From Calditerrivibrio sp. (GTDB lineage Bacteria > Chrysiogenota > Deferribacteres > Deferribacterales > Calditerrivibrionaceae), in NCBI GenBank assembly GCA_026415135.1, contig JAOAHS010000001.1, positions 1 through 64,000 of the forward strand: a stretch of 64,000 bases of DNA, given 5' to 3'. The position numbers and the translations under genes are program-made. Positions 38,884 through 47,947 of this stretch are shown here, piece after piece. Numbering within the stretch: position 1 is the stretch's first letter; each line of letters begins with the position of its first letter. The notes beneath the pieces are model-generated. The model had not been told where the DNA came from and ran no database searches. It saw only the letters and a program-made list of their open reading frames with translations.

Positions 38884-41027
38884 TGATGTTTTTTGGCAAA
38901 AAAGAAACAACGATCAATGAAATAAAAGATCTTTATTTAAAGGGCCAAATAAGCAAAGCCATTGCCTTGTGTGAATCCCATTTGAAAAAAAATGTTGATG
39001 ATTTCGATGCCTTCAATCTCTTAACTGAGATGTATTATAAAACAGGGGATAAAAATAAATATATAAGTTTGGTTCTTGATACACTTCGTAGACTTGAGGA
39101 ATATAAGTATTATGAAAGGGCAGCTGCTGTCTTACGTAAGTCTATTAAGTACTATCCAGAGTATAGTGATTTTTATAAATACTTAGCCAGAGTCTTTGGG
39201 GCAAAGGGGTTGGTTGCTGATCAGATAGGTGCCCTTAAGGAACTTGCAAATGTGTATGAAAAGTCTGGAGAAGTTGAAAAAGCAATAGATATTCTATTAG
39301 ATATTTTTGAATTAGATAGAAATAATTTAGCATTTGTTCGTTTATTAAGGGACAAGTTGAAATTATATAAGAGGGATAGGGAGATATGTAAGGTGTTATC
39401 CAATTGTCTTGAGATAGCAAAAAAGAACAACGATAGAGAATTGGTTTTTGGTTTGGTGGAGGATGGGTTAAAAAATAACTGTATTTTTGGTAAAGCCATT
39501 AAATTCACATTTGAATATTTTGAAAAAAATAATGATAAGAGAGAAATATTTATAAAAAATGCCACAAATGCTCTTCTACAAGATTTTGATGCGGAGCTTT
39601 TTAATCAGGTGACAAAATATCTTGATTACAAGAACGATAAAGATTTTTATATCGCTCTTTTTAATAAGTATACTGATCCTGTGCTCTTTGATTATCTTAT
39701 ACAGTTTTTTGTTGTGGAAGATATGGAAAAAGTGTTTATAATGCTGGAAAGGATAAAGGAATTACCCCCGAAAGATTTTGATAAGAGATATGCTGCTATT
39801 TTTGAAAGATATTTAGATGAGCTACCTTTGGGTGATATGTATGATAACTTGTTAGTTGTTGCAAAGATGGCTTCGAATGAAAGTCTTAAAATCAAAGTTT
39901 TGAACAAAGTGGATAAACAGGAGGAACCTAAGAGGTCTCTTGTTTTAGATCTGGATCAATTAGATGAAGCACCAAAGGCTACAGAACAGAGCCTTTTTGA
40001 TATGATAGAAAGAACGGAACTCACTGCTGATCATGAAAAAACCAACTTTGATATAGATCTCGATCTGTCTGAGTTTCAAGATCAACGTGATGCTAAAACC
40101 GGTTTAGAAATTACCTCTACAGAAGTGGATGATAAAAAACAGGATGTTGAACTGTTTGAGTTGGATCTATCCGAACATACCTTGGATAGTAATACATTGG
40201 AAAGTACTGCTGATAAGCAGGTAGATATAAACGAAAGTACTTTGAATGATATATCTTTGGATTTTTTTGAAGATGTAAAGATAGAGGTAGCCAAAGATGA
40301 GATTATAAAAGTTGACTTTTCAAAGGAGATAGAGGAGATAGAGGATCTTATATCAGCTGGTAAGATTGAATATGCAAAAGTAAAGTTAGAAGATCTGATG
40401 TTGTTAGATCCTGATAATGAGCAACTCAAAGATCTTGCTGTAAAATTGTACTCTTTTACTTCTGATTCTCAACTGGATACGAACTATCAAGGAGAAGACC
40501 AGATTGTTGATATGGATCCGGAAACAAAAAAGATTGTAAAAAATATAAAAGACAGCATAGCAAGGTTGATTAGTCATGACGATTATGAAATGCATTATGA
40601 TCTTGCACAGGCTTATTTCGAAATGGAACTTTATGATGAAGCTATAGAAGAATTCAAAAAATCAGCCACTGGTAAGATGAGATGTCAAAGTTTTGTGATG
40701 ATTGCAGAATCCCTAAAGAGGTTAAAAAGATACAACGATGCAATAGATATCTTGAAACTGATTCTTTTAGATTATGGCAAGGATAATGAGATACTTAAAA
40801 ACACTATATATGAGTTGGCTTCTGTATATGAACTTAAGGGGGATCTCTCTTCATCTTATGCAAATTTTCAAAAGATCTATAGCCTGGATGCTTCTTTTAG
40901 GGATGTTAAAGAAAGGCTTGATCGGATATCAGCAGCATTATCAGCAAAAACGGATTTAGGAGAAACTACTTCACCTGAATCTCAGGATACAACTGAGAAG
41001 AAAAAGAAAAAAATATCTTTTGTTTAA
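38883..41027 (+). CDS. Large TPR-repeat protein with acidic low-complexity middle
   Basis: This 714-residue soluble protein has TPR-like helical repeats at the N-terminus (about 10-170; KNVDDFDAFNLLTEMYYKTGDKNKYI, AAAVLRKSIKYYPEYSDFYKYLARVFGAKG) and C-terminus (about 545-690; YEMHYDLAQAYFEMELYDEAIEEFKKS, AESLKRLKRYNDAIDILKLIL). An acidic, Asp/Ser/Thr/Leu-rich stretch lies between them (about 345-480), with repeated short elements such as DLDLSE and LDLSEH. A Lys-rich tail ends it. There is no signal peptide. ATG 38883 overlaps the queE stop by one base (TGATG). The FimV-like mix of TPR and acidic linker and the ExeA-like neighbour suggest a pilus or envelope-machinery scaffold, but this is only inference. 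Confidence 0.8.
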   Translation: MMFFGKKETTINEIKDLYLKGQISKAIALCESHLKKNVDDFDAFNLLTEMYYKTGDKNKYISLVLDTLRRLEEYKYYERAAAVLRKSIKYYPEYSDFYKYLARVFGAKGLVADQIGALKELANVYEKSGEVEKAIDILLDIFELDRNNLAFVRLLRDKLKLYKRDREICKVLSNCLEIAKKNNDRELVFGLVEDGLKNNCIFGKAIKFTFEYFEKNNDKREIFIKNATNALLQDFDAELFNQVTKYLDYKNDKDFYIALFNKYTDPVLFDYLIQFFVVEDMEKVFIMLERIKELPPKDFDKRYAAIFERYLDELPLGDMYDNLLVVAKMASNESLKIKVLNKVDKQEEPKRSLVLDLDQLDEAPKATEQSLFDMIERTELTADHEKTNFDIDLDLSEFQDQRDAKTGLEITSTEVDDKKQDVELFELDLSEHTLDSNTLESTADKQVDINESTLNDISLDFFEDVKIEVAKDEIIKVDFSKEIEEIEDLISAGKIEYAKVKLEDLMLLDPDNEQLKDLAVKLYSFTSDSQLDTNYQGEDQIVDMDPETKKIVKNIKDSIARLISHDDYEMHYDLAQAYFEMELYDEAIEEFKKSATGKMRCQSFVMIAESLKRLKRYNDAIDILKLILLDYGKDNEILKNTIYELASVYELKGDLSSSYANFQKIYSLDASFRDVKERLDRISAALSAKTDLGETTSPESQDTTEKKKKKISFV

Positions 41028-41036
41028 GGTGGTCAA

Positions 41037-41852
41037 ATGCAGAATATAAAAGAGTTTTTTGAGTTGGAGCATATGCCTTTTACTAACACCCCGGATTCGA
41101 AATTCTTTTTTAGGTCCCCCCAGCATGAGGAAGCTCTATTGAGGCTAAATTATGCTGTTCATGGGAAGAAAGGTCTTGCTGTAATAAAGGGAAATATTGG
41201 CATGGGTAAGACACTCTTATCCAGACTTTTTTTAGCATCTCTTGATGAGAACGAGTATGAAGCTGCTTTGATTGTTATTGTCCATTCTGAGATAAATTCT
41301 GAATGGTTTCTTAAAAGATTAAGTCAACAGTTGGGAATTGACAATTTGTCAAATGTTAAGACAGAAATGGTTGCTGCTATATATAAAAGGCTTTCATATT
41401 TAAACGATCAGGGTAAAAAGGTTGTGATTATCATAGATGAAGCCCAAATGATAAAAGATAAGCAGGTGATGGAGGAGATTAGGGGGGTTCTTAATTTTGA
41501 AGATGAACATGGCAAGATGATAACCTTTGTTCTTTTTGGATTGCCTACGATTGATGAGGTTTTATCTGTAGATGAATCACTTAAACAGAGGATAGCTGTA
41601 AAATTTTCTTTGACACCTTTTGATTTCGATACCATGAAGAGATATATCATTCATAGGTTAAAAGTAGCTGGGTCAAAATATAATTATTTTATAGATGATG
41701 CGATGAGCATGATTTTTGACTTTTCAAAGGGGATCCCAAGATTGATAAACACTATTTGCGATAATGCTATGTTTGAAGCCTATCTTTTGAAGAAAAAACA
41801 GATCGATAAGGTGATAATAGCACAGGTGATAGAAAATCTCGGGTTGAAATGA
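41037..41852 (+). CDS. ExeA/MshM-like AAA+ ATPase
   Basis: This 271-residue protein has the GspA/ExeA-type N-terminus FFELEHMPFTNTPDSKFFFRSPQHEEALLRL. It also has Walker A VIKGNIGMGKTLLSRLF (about residues 42-58), Walker B KVVIIIDEAQMI (about 124-135), sensor 1 FVLFGLPT, and arginine-finger region SLKQRIAVKFSLTPF. It stops at the AAA+ domain with no membrane helix or peptidoglycan-binding domain, like MshM rather than full ExeA. Such ATPases help assemble type II secretion or type IV pili. It lies nine bases after the TPR gene and overlaps the kinase gene that follows by four bases. Confidence 0.9.
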   Translation: MQNIKEFFELEHMPFTNTPDSKFFFRSPQHEEALLRLNYAVHGKKGLAVIKGNIGMGKTLLSRLFLASLDENEYEAALIVIVHSEINSEWFLKRLSQQLGIDNLSNVKTEMVAAIYKRLSYLNDQGKKVVIIIDEAQMIKDKQVMEEIRGVLNFEDEHGKMITFVLFGLPTIDEVLSVDESLKQRIAVKFSLTPFDFDTMKRYIIHRLKVAGSKYNYFIDDAMSMIFDFSKGIPRLINTICDNAMFEAYLLKKKQIDKVIIAQVIENLGLK

Positions 41853-44002
41853 TCGATTTTTTTAAAAAAAGTAGAAAACTTTTTATATATATTTTTCTCT
41901 TTTTATTACTGTTGGTCTCAAATATATCGGTAAGCAATCATATCGTAAGTAGTAATTTCCCATGGTACTCTAATATAGCAATATTTTTAATAATAAATGT
42001 GAATCTGGTTTTATTGCTGATACTTGCGGTGGTTATCTTCAGAAATATTGGTAAACTGTTTCTTGAAAGAAAGAGTAGCATTTATGGTGCAAAACTCAAA
42101 ACAAAGCTTGTTGTTTTTTCTGCTCTATTAACGATTTTACCTGTTGTAGTTGTATTTTTGTTGTCTAATAGCATAATAAATAAAAGTATCGATAAATGGT
42201 TTGATGCACAGATAGAGCTATCGCTTAAAAGCTCTGTAGAGCTTTATCAAGAGTACCAGGAACAGATAAAATCTGAGGTTATTCAACAGGCAAAGGTTTT
42301 ATCTCAGCTTATTGCTTCAAAGGGATTTATCTATAATGAAAACTTTCCTCTGTTAAAGGATTTTGCAAAGGAGCTCATAAATAGTAAAAGAGCAGATGGT
42401 TTGATAATATATAAGGCGTTAAGAATAGTTATAATAAATGAAGATGTTAGTGATTTCTTATACAAACATATCGGTGAACAAGAACTATCTCGAGTTTTAG
42501 ATGGTGAAGATGTTAATAAGATGATCGTATCAGAATCGGAACAGGTGTATATATCAGGGTCTCCTCTGATGGTGAATAATAATGTGGTGGGGGCTTTGTT
42601 TATCTATAAAAGGATCCCTAATAATCAGTTGGCTAAAGCTTCGAGGATACTTACATCTTATGAAAATTACAAACAACTAAAAGTCTTTTCCCAGCCTATT
42701 AAACACTCTTATAAAATTCTTCTCTTTTTGATGACTCTATTGGTATCTTTTGCTGGTATTTGGGGTAGTATTGTATATGCTAAAAATATTACTACCCCCC
42801 TTGAGAAGCTTTTAAAGGCCTACAATGAGGTGGAAAAAGGTAATCTAAACATATATCTTGAGAAAAGTGGGGATGATGAGGTATCGATGCTTATTGAATC
42901 GTTCAATCACATGGTTCTAAAGCTAAAGGAACACACTGAAGAGCTCAATGCTAAAAATAAGGCTCTTTCGGAGATGTTTGTGCAGATTTCAAAGGATAAC
43001 CAATATATAGATACAATTTTTAAAAATGTAGGTGCAGCAATTTTCCTTTTTGACAATAGATTAAAAGCTTTAAAAATAAACCATGCTGCAAAAGTGTTTA
43101 TAGATGATAAGCTTAAACTGAATGAAAAGATTGCTACACATATTAGAGATTTTGTAAAATCTAATGTAAATGAAAAAACTATACAGGTGGAGATTAATAT
43201 CAGGAATGATATAAGAACATATAGTTTAGGTATGACAAAATTATATACCGAAGATGGTAGACTTGATAATATCATTGTTGTCATTGATGATATTACTGAT
43301 GTGGTGTATGTGCAGAGGGTAAATATTTGGAGAGATATTGCAACAAGGATGGCTCATGAAATAAAAAATCCACTTACTCCAATAAAGCTCAACGCAGAAA
43401 GGATCTATCATAAAGTCAAAGATTTAAGTGATGAAAAGTTAAAAGGTATCATATCGGAAGGGATGCAAACTATAATCAACGAAGTGAGTGAATTGCAAAA
43501 ACTTGTGGCAGAGTTTAACGATTTTGCGAGGTTGCCTGCGTTAAAAAAAGAGAGGTTCCAATTTATTGAACTTATTAATTCTGTTTTAAGTATGTACAAA
43601 GAAGGGTTTCCTGATGTAGTATTTTCGGTAATGTGTGATGAACATTATTTTATTTATGCAGATAGAATGCAAATAAAAAGGGTTTTGGTAAACTTGATTT
43701 CAAATGCTTTACATGCTATTAAGAATAAGGGGCTTATCAGTATCTCAGTGATTGAGTTCGAAAACTATTACGAAATAGTTGTGGCGGATAATGGCCACGG
43801 TATTCCAGAGGATGAACTGGGTAGAATATTTTTGCCATATTTTAGTAAAAGACCAGATGGAACTGGGCTTGGTCTTGCAATTGTAAAAAAGATTGTTGAT
43901 GAACATGGTGGTAAGATATATGCTAAAAGTGAAGTGGGGGAGTGGACCAAGATAATAATTGAGTTACCTAAAGGTGAGATGTATGAGGATCTTAATAATT
44001 GA
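41849..44002 (+). CDS. NtrY-like membrane sensor histidine kinase
   Basis: This 717-residue kinase has several N-terminal transmembrane helices (about 10-30, 38-65, 85-110), a periplasmic sensor region (about 115-285), and another helix (about 290-310). HAMP follows (about 312-365; KNITTPLEKLLKAYNEVEKGNL), then PAS (about 380-480). HisKA has the phospho-His in RMAHEIKNPLTPIKLNAERI (about 507). HATPase has NLISNALHAI, ADNGHGIPEDELG, and GTGLGLAIVKKIV. The transmembrane layout and H-box match NtrY, the partner of NtrX, which is the next gene with overlapping ends. In other bacteria NtrYX responds to nitrogen or redox state. Confidence 0.92.
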   Translation: MIDFFKKSRKLFIYIFLFLLLLVSNISVSNHIVSSNFPWYSNIAIFLIINVNLVLLLILAVVIFRNIGKLFLERKSSIYGAKLKTKLVVFSALLTILPVVVVFLLSNSIINKSIDKWFDAQIELSLKSSVELYQEYQEQIKSEVIQQAKVLSQLIASKGFIYNENFPLLKDFAKELINSKRADGLIIYKALRIVIINEDVSDFLYKHIGEQELSRVLDGEDVNKMIVSESEQVYISGSPLMVNNNVVGALFIYKRIPNNQLAKASRILTSYENYKQLKVFSQPIKHSYKILLFLMTLLVSFAGIWGSIVYAKNITTPLEKLLKAYNEVEKGNLNIYLEKSGDDEVSMLIESFNHMVLKLKEHTEELNAKNKALSEMFVQISKDNQYIDTIFKNVGAAIFLFDNRLKALKINHAAKVFIDDKLKLNEKIATHIRDFVKSNVNEKTIQVEINIRNDIRTYSLGMTKLYTEDGRLDNIIVVIDDITDVVYVQRVNIWRDIATRMAHEIKNPLTPIKLNAERIYHKVKDLSDEKLKGIISEGMQTIINEVSELQKLVAEFNDFARLPALKKERFQFIELINSVLSMYKEGFPDVVFSVMCDEHYFIYADRMQIKRVLVNLISNALHAIKNKGLISISVIEFENYYEIVVADNGHGIPEDELGRIFLPYFSKRPDGTGLGLAIVKKIVDEHGGKIYAKSEVGEWTKIIIELPKGEMYEDLNN

Positions 44003-45359
44003 TGATGAAAAGAATATATGTACTTCTATTAAGAATATTGTAGAAGATGAAGGGTATGAGGCAACATTTGCTTTGACTTATAGTGATGGTATGGAGAAAT
44101 TAAAGTTGTATGATTTTGATGTGCTGTTTTTAGATATTTGGCTACCTGATAAAGATGGAATGGAAGGGTTAAAGGAGATCAAAAAGGCTTATCCCGATCT
44201 TGAAGTGGTAATGATAAGTGGTCATGGGAATATAGAAAGTGCAGTGGATTCTGTGAAGTTGGGAGCATACGATTTTCTTGAGAAACCACTCTCCTTTGAA
44301 CGTATCATTTTAATTTTAAAGCATCTCAATGAAAAGATGTCTCTTAAAAATGATATCAAAGAGTTAAAGAGCAATGAAATTGCTAAGTATCAGCTTATTG
44401 GTGAGAGCAAATACATAAAAGAGCTCCAGAATACCATCGAAAAAGTAGCTTCCACTAATGCTTGGGTGCTCATAACAGGAGAGAATGGAACAGGTAAAGA
44501 GCATGTTGCACGACTTATACATCTTATGAGTAAAAGATCTCAGCATAAATTTGTGCCGGTAAACTGTGCCGCTATACCCTCAGAACTTATAGAAAGTGAG
44601 CTTTTTGGCTATGAAAAAGGGGCATTTACAGGTGCCGTAAGTCAAAAAATAGGGAAGTTTGAGCTTGCGGATAAAGGTACTATATTTTTAGATGAAATTG
44701 GGGATATGGACCTGACTGTTCAGGCCAAACTCTTAAGGGTGTTGGAAAGTGGGGAGTTTTCGAGGGTTGGGGGTAATGAGATTATAAAATCCGATTTCAG
44801 GCTGATTTCTGCTACAAATAGGGATCTGCAGACGGAAATAGAAAACAACAATTTCAGAGAGGACCTTTACTATAGAATAGGCGTTGTTCCCATTTATGTC
44901 GAACCATTGAGAAAGAGGAGGGAAGATATCCCTATACTTGTGAAACATTTTGTTAGGAATGCCTGTTCCACCAATGGTATACCACTTAAATCTGTTTCTG
45001 ATTCTTTAATGGAGATATTTATAAACTATGATTGGCCGGGTAATGTAAGGCAGTTAAAAAACATAATAGAGCGTATAGTGGTGTTATCTGATTCTGATTT
45101 GTTGGATTCTTCGGATGCTCCAGAAATCCTACTGAAAAAGGGAACTGCTTATGATAATTTTATCTCGGATACAGAAGGTTCGTTGAAGTCAGCTAAAGAG
45201 AATTTTGAAAAATATTATATCCTCAATATCCTAAAAAAATGTGAATGGAATATATCTAAAGCTGCAAGAGTGCTTGAGATCGAAAGAACTTACCTACATA
45301 AAAAGATTAAGTTTTATAACCTTGAGTCGCTAAGGGGGTATGATGAAAATGGGAAATGA
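43983..45359 (+). CDS. NtrX-like sigma-54-dependent response regulator
   Basis: This 458-residue protein has a receiver (1-120; ILIIDDEKNICTSIKNIVEDEGY, phospho-Asp in DVLFLDIWLPDKDGMEGL, FLEKPLSFERI). The AAA+ domain (about 140-370) has Walker A GENGTGKEHVARLIH, GAFTGAVSQKIGKFELA, and IFLDEIGDMDLTVQAKLLR. The Fis-type HTH is at the end (WNISKAARVLEIERTYLHKKI). The GAFTGA loop is intact, so sigma-54 activation is expected. ATG 43983 is preferred over an upstream in-frame codon at 43959 because AAGGTG lies upstream and the receiver begins there. The target genes are not evident. Confidence 0.93.
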   Translation: MRILIIDDEKNICTSIKNIVEDEGYEATFALTYSDGMEKLKLYDFDVLFLDIWLPDKDGMEGLKEIKKAYPDLEVVMISGHGNIESAVDSVKLGAYDFLEKPLSFERIILILKHLNEKMSLKNDIKELKSNEIAKYQLIGESKYIKELQNTIEKVASTNAWVLITGENGTGKEHVARLIHLMSKRSQHKFVPVNCAAIPSELIESELFGYEKGAFTGAVSQKIGKFELADKGTIFLDEIGDMDLTVQAKLLRVLESGEFSRVGGNEIIKSDFRLISATNRDLQTEIENNNFREDLYYRIGVVPIYVEPLRKRREDIPILVKHFVRNACSTNGIPLKSVSDSLMEIFINYDWPGNVRQLKNIIERIVVLSDSDLLDSSDAPEILLKKGTAYDNFISDTEGSLKSAKENFEKYYILNILKKCEWNISKAARVLEIERTYLHKKIKFYNLESLRGYDENGK

Positions 45360-45825
45360 ATCAATAATGATGGATGAGTTTAAAAATAGAGTAGAGAATT
45401 TGAAAGTTAATTATAGGGGTAGTAGTTTTAACCCTTTTAAATTTCATAGAAATGTGAATGGAAAACAGATCCCCGTTTATTTCATAGGAGCCCCAGGTTT
45501 GTATGTGGCGATTGTAGCTACTATTGTTTCCATTGTTATGATGATCATGTTTAGGTTTAATGCTGGTTTGGGGTATTGGGCTTTTATGCTGATTTTTTCT
45601 GCATTTCTCCTAAGGATTTCTTTAAAAATAGATAAAGCTAGACAGATCAGGTTTTTTTGTAATGATATTTTGTTGAAAAGCTATAGTTTGATAAAAAAGT
45701 ATGAAGAGACGTTGGATCTGAATTGTTTAAGGGAAGCTAACAAGTTACTGGATGAATTCTCAAAATATATATATGATGATGTTGTTGAAAATCAAAAATT
45801 AGTTTTGCTAAAAATACTTAATTAA
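45343..45825 (+). CDS. Hypothetical membrane protein after ntrX
   Basis: This protein of about 160 residues has an amphipathic N-terminal half (residues 1-45, with FNPFKFHRNVNGKQIPVYFIGAP), two transmembrane helices (about 48-68 and 75-92), and a helical cytoplasmic C-terminus. It has several closely spaced ATG codons (45340, 45343, 45349); AAGGGGG lies just ahead. It overlaps ntrX by 17 bases, so it is the last gene of the TPR-ExeA-NtrY-NtrX run. I do not recognise a family. Confidence 0.65.
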   Translation: MKMGNESIMMDEFKNRVENLKVNYRGSSFNPFKFHRNVNGKQIPVYFIGAPGLYVAIVATIVSIVMMIMFRFNAGLGYWAFMLIFSAFLLRISLKIDKARQIRFFCNDILLKSYSLIKKYEETLDLNCLREANKLLDEFSKYIYDDVVENQKLVLLKILN

Positions 45826-45841
45826 TAATAATGACTTAAAA

Positions 45842-45860
45842 GTAGGGGGGATCCCCCTAA
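45842..45860. terminator. Likely bidirectional terminator (GGGGGATCCCCC palindrome)
   Basis: A perfect 12-base palindrome GGGGGATCCCCC with flanking TA pairs lies between two convergent genes. T-rich sequence follows on both strands (TTTATTT on plus; CTTTTAAG on minus). The tight GATC loop is slightly unusual for a terminator. Confidence 0.55.
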
Positions 45861-45862
45861 CT

Positions 45863-46198
45863 TTATTTGTGACATGTTGTACAAGACTTACCGTTTTTAA
45901 CTTGTTTCTTTTCATGACATGGGAAGCAAAAGTTTTCATGAATAGCATTTTTGACACCTTTTACTTCACCTGGAACTAACTTTTGACCATTGGCAGCTTT
46001 TAAGTCTTTACCGCCTTTGGCATCCATGTGGCAGTCGGTGCACTGGTTCTTTGCCTGATGAGCTTTGTGGGGGAATACTACTGCCTTTTTGGTTGGCTTG
46101 TCCACTTTGAAAGATTTGCTCAAGTCGATTGTTTCAGGGTTTGCAAAGGCAACTACTGATATTGCCATAATAGAAAATAGAATAGCTAATTTTTTCAT
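45863..46198 (-). CDS. Periplasmic triheme cytochrome c (c7/c3 family)
   Basis: This 111-residue secreted protein has signal peptide MKKLAILFSIMAISVVAFA and three CxxCH heme motifs at residues 53-57 (CTDCH), 91-95 (CFPCH) and 106-110 (CTTCH). Extra histidines (FPHKAHQ, IHENF) fit bis-His axial ligation. The three-heme layout and KAHxAK segment resemble the class III/c7 family, such as the PpcA-type electron shuttles of metal- and sulfur-reducing bacteria. ATG 46198 with AGGAGG upstream is the start; the longer frame to 46237 lacks support. It is convergent with the membrane-protein gene and divergent from corA. Confidence 0.92.
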   Translation of the reverse strand: MKKLAILFSIMAISVVAFANPETIDLSKSFKVDKPTKKAVVFPHKAHQAKNQCTDCHMDAKGGKDLKAANGQKLVPGEVKGVKNAIHENFCFPCHEKKQVKNGKSCTTCHK

Positions 46199-46268
46199 TA
46201 TAAACCTCCTATGTTTATTAGTAGTTTTGTATAACAATGTAATATATTTGTCAATAGATAGTTAATAA

Positions 46269-46297
46269 TTGACAAAGAAAAATCTGTGTAATATAAA
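46269..46297 (+). promoter_or_regulatory. Predicted sigma-70 promoter of corA
   Basis: TTGACA (46269-46274) and TATAAA (46292-46297) with a 17-base spacer lie just before the corA ribosome site. The -10 overlaps an upstream in-frame ATG at 46297, which argues against that codon as the start. Confidence 0.7.
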
Positions 46298-46314
46298 TGT
46301 CGAAGGAGTTTAAT

Positions 46315-47271
46315 ATGGTTAAAATCTACGCATTTGTTAATTCCAATTTCAAGGTGTTCAACCTTAGTGAAGATAATTTAGATGATATTCCTTCCAAAGA
46401 AGAGCTCATCTGGGTAGATATGTTTTCACCTTCAACGGAAGAGTTTAAATTTTTAGAGAAGTTTTATGAGATAGAATTCCCGACTAAGCAGGAGACCGAG
46501 GAGATTGAGATTAGTTCTCGATATTGGGAATCCGAAAAGGATATAACAATAAACAGTTATTTTCTTGTAGTAGACGGGGATGCTGGTCATAATGAAACGG
46601 TGACATTTATTTTACAGGATAATTTCTTGGTTACGATAAGATATCGAGAGCTAAGAACTTTTGGTGAGTGTCTTAAAAAGATGATTGCAAACCCTTCTAC
46701 ATTTAAAGATGGTTCTTATATCTTGTCTGCTATTTTTGAGGCTAGAATAGATTTAGATGCTGATATTCTTGAAAATCTATCTAAAAATGTTTCCAACCTG
46801 AGGAAAAAGCTTTTCGCCAATGATATCTCTGATGAGGATATCTTGGAATCTATTTACCATTATGAGAACTTAAACACCAATATTAGGGATAGTCTAATCG
46901 ATAAACAAAGGATTATATCATCACTTTTAAAATCCCATAAATTAACGGATCTTATTAAAAATAACTTCAGAATCATGATTAAAGATGTGAACTCTCTTAT
47001 AGACTATACAAGATATAACTTTGACAGATTGGACTATATCCAAAATATCTTTCTGGGCTTGCTGAATATTGAACAAAACAAGGTCATAAAGATATTTACT
47101 GTGGTAAACGTAATATTTTTACCACCAACATTGGTGGCAAGTATCTATGGTATGAATTTCGAGTTTTTCCCTGAGATTCATTGGAGGTATGGCTATCTAT
47201 TTGCATGGGTGGTCATGATAGCCTCGGCAGTTTTGCCTGTCTATATTTTTAAGAAAAAGGGGTGGCTATAA
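46315..47271 (+). CDS. corA: CorA-type magnesium/cobalt transporter
   Basis: This 318-residue protein has a large cytoplasmic alpha/beta funnel domain (about 1-250) and two C-terminal transmembrane helices. The family-defining YGMN motif is at the end of the first helix (LVASIYGMNFEFFPE). The ending is basic (FKKKGWL). CorA pentamers carry Mg2+ and sometimes Co2+ or Ni2+ inward. The start ATG 46315 has GAAGGAG at ideal spacing. It sits divergent to the cytochrome gene and upstream of recO. Confidence 0.93.
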   Translation: MVKIYAFVNSNFKVFNLSEDNLDDIPSKEELIWVDMFSPSTEEFKFLEKFYEIEFPTKQETEEIEISSRYWESEKDITINSYFLVVDGDAGHNETVTFILQDNFLVTIRYRELRTFGECLKKMIANPSTFKDGSYILSAIFEARIDLDADILENLSKNVSNLRKKLFANDISDEDILESIYHYENLNTNIRDSLIDKQRIISSLLKSHKLTDLIKNNFRIMIKDVNSLIDYTRYNFDRLDYIQNIFLGLLNIEQNKVIKIFTVVNVIFLPPTLVASIYGMNFEFFPEIHWRYGYLFAWVVMIASAVLPVYIFKKKGWL

Positions 47272-47280
47272 TTTGATTAA

Positions 47281-47943
47281 ATGGGTGTTGTTAAAACAAG
47301 GGGTATTATTTACAGAATAGTCAAGTACTCGGAAAAATCTGCTATTTGTCATGTTTTTACCGAAGATAAAGGTAAGATCAAAATATTCATACCAAATGCC
47401 TATGGGAGACATAGAACATTACAAAAATTATATCCATCTGAAATCGGTTATGTTTACAAAGAGACCACAGATCTCCACAGATTTCTGGAGATAGAATATC
47501 TTCATAAGTATAGTTTTTTCCATGAATGTGTTCCCCTCTACTTTCGATTAAACCTTTTTTTTGAAATCGTAGATCATCTTTTGCCTTATGATTATGTCTT
47601 GGAAGAGCTTTGGAGATACCTCATGGGTCTTAACACTAAAAATTACAAAAAAGGTATATTTTTTATGATAATGTTTATTATGGATAAGGCTGGTCTTATT
47701 AGGCATGGGGAATGTTGCCTCTGTGGGTTGAGTGTATATGAAGGCTGTATTTGTAAAAAGTGTGTCGGCCCATCAGATCGTTCTTTAACTACTATTTTGT
47801 CACTATATTATAAAAAAGATCTTTTAAAACAAGCTGTATTTGATGATATACTTTTCTTTAAGTTTTTAAAGGACTATCTTAAAAGGAATAACATTTTGTT
47901 AAGATCAGTGGATGCGATAACCGAACTAGATAGTTTTATTTGA
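47281..47943 (+). CDS. recO: DNA repair protein RecO
   Basis: This 220-residue protein is a RecFOR-pathway mediator that anneals ssDNA and loads RecA onto SSB-coated gaps. The N-terminal OB fold is typical: KTRGIIYRIVKYSEKSAICHVFTEDKGKIKIFIPNAYG. Four zinc cysteines are visible at the C-terminus (HGECCLCGLSVYEGCICKKC). It starts nine bases after corA, with a weak ribosome site. It is convergent with the SspB-like gene. Confidence 0.9.
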   Translation: MGVVKTRGIIYRIVKYSEKSAICHVFTEDKGKIKIFIPNAYGRHRTLQKLYPSEIGYVYKETTDLHRFLEIEYLHKYSFFHECVPLYFRLNLFFEIVDHLLPYDYVLEELWRYLMGLNTKNYKKGIFFMIMFIMDKAGLIRHGECCLCGLSVYEGCICKKCVGPSDRSLTTILSLYYKKDLLKQAVFDDILFFKFLKDYLKRNNILLRSVDAITELDSFI

Positions 47944-47947
47944 TAAG

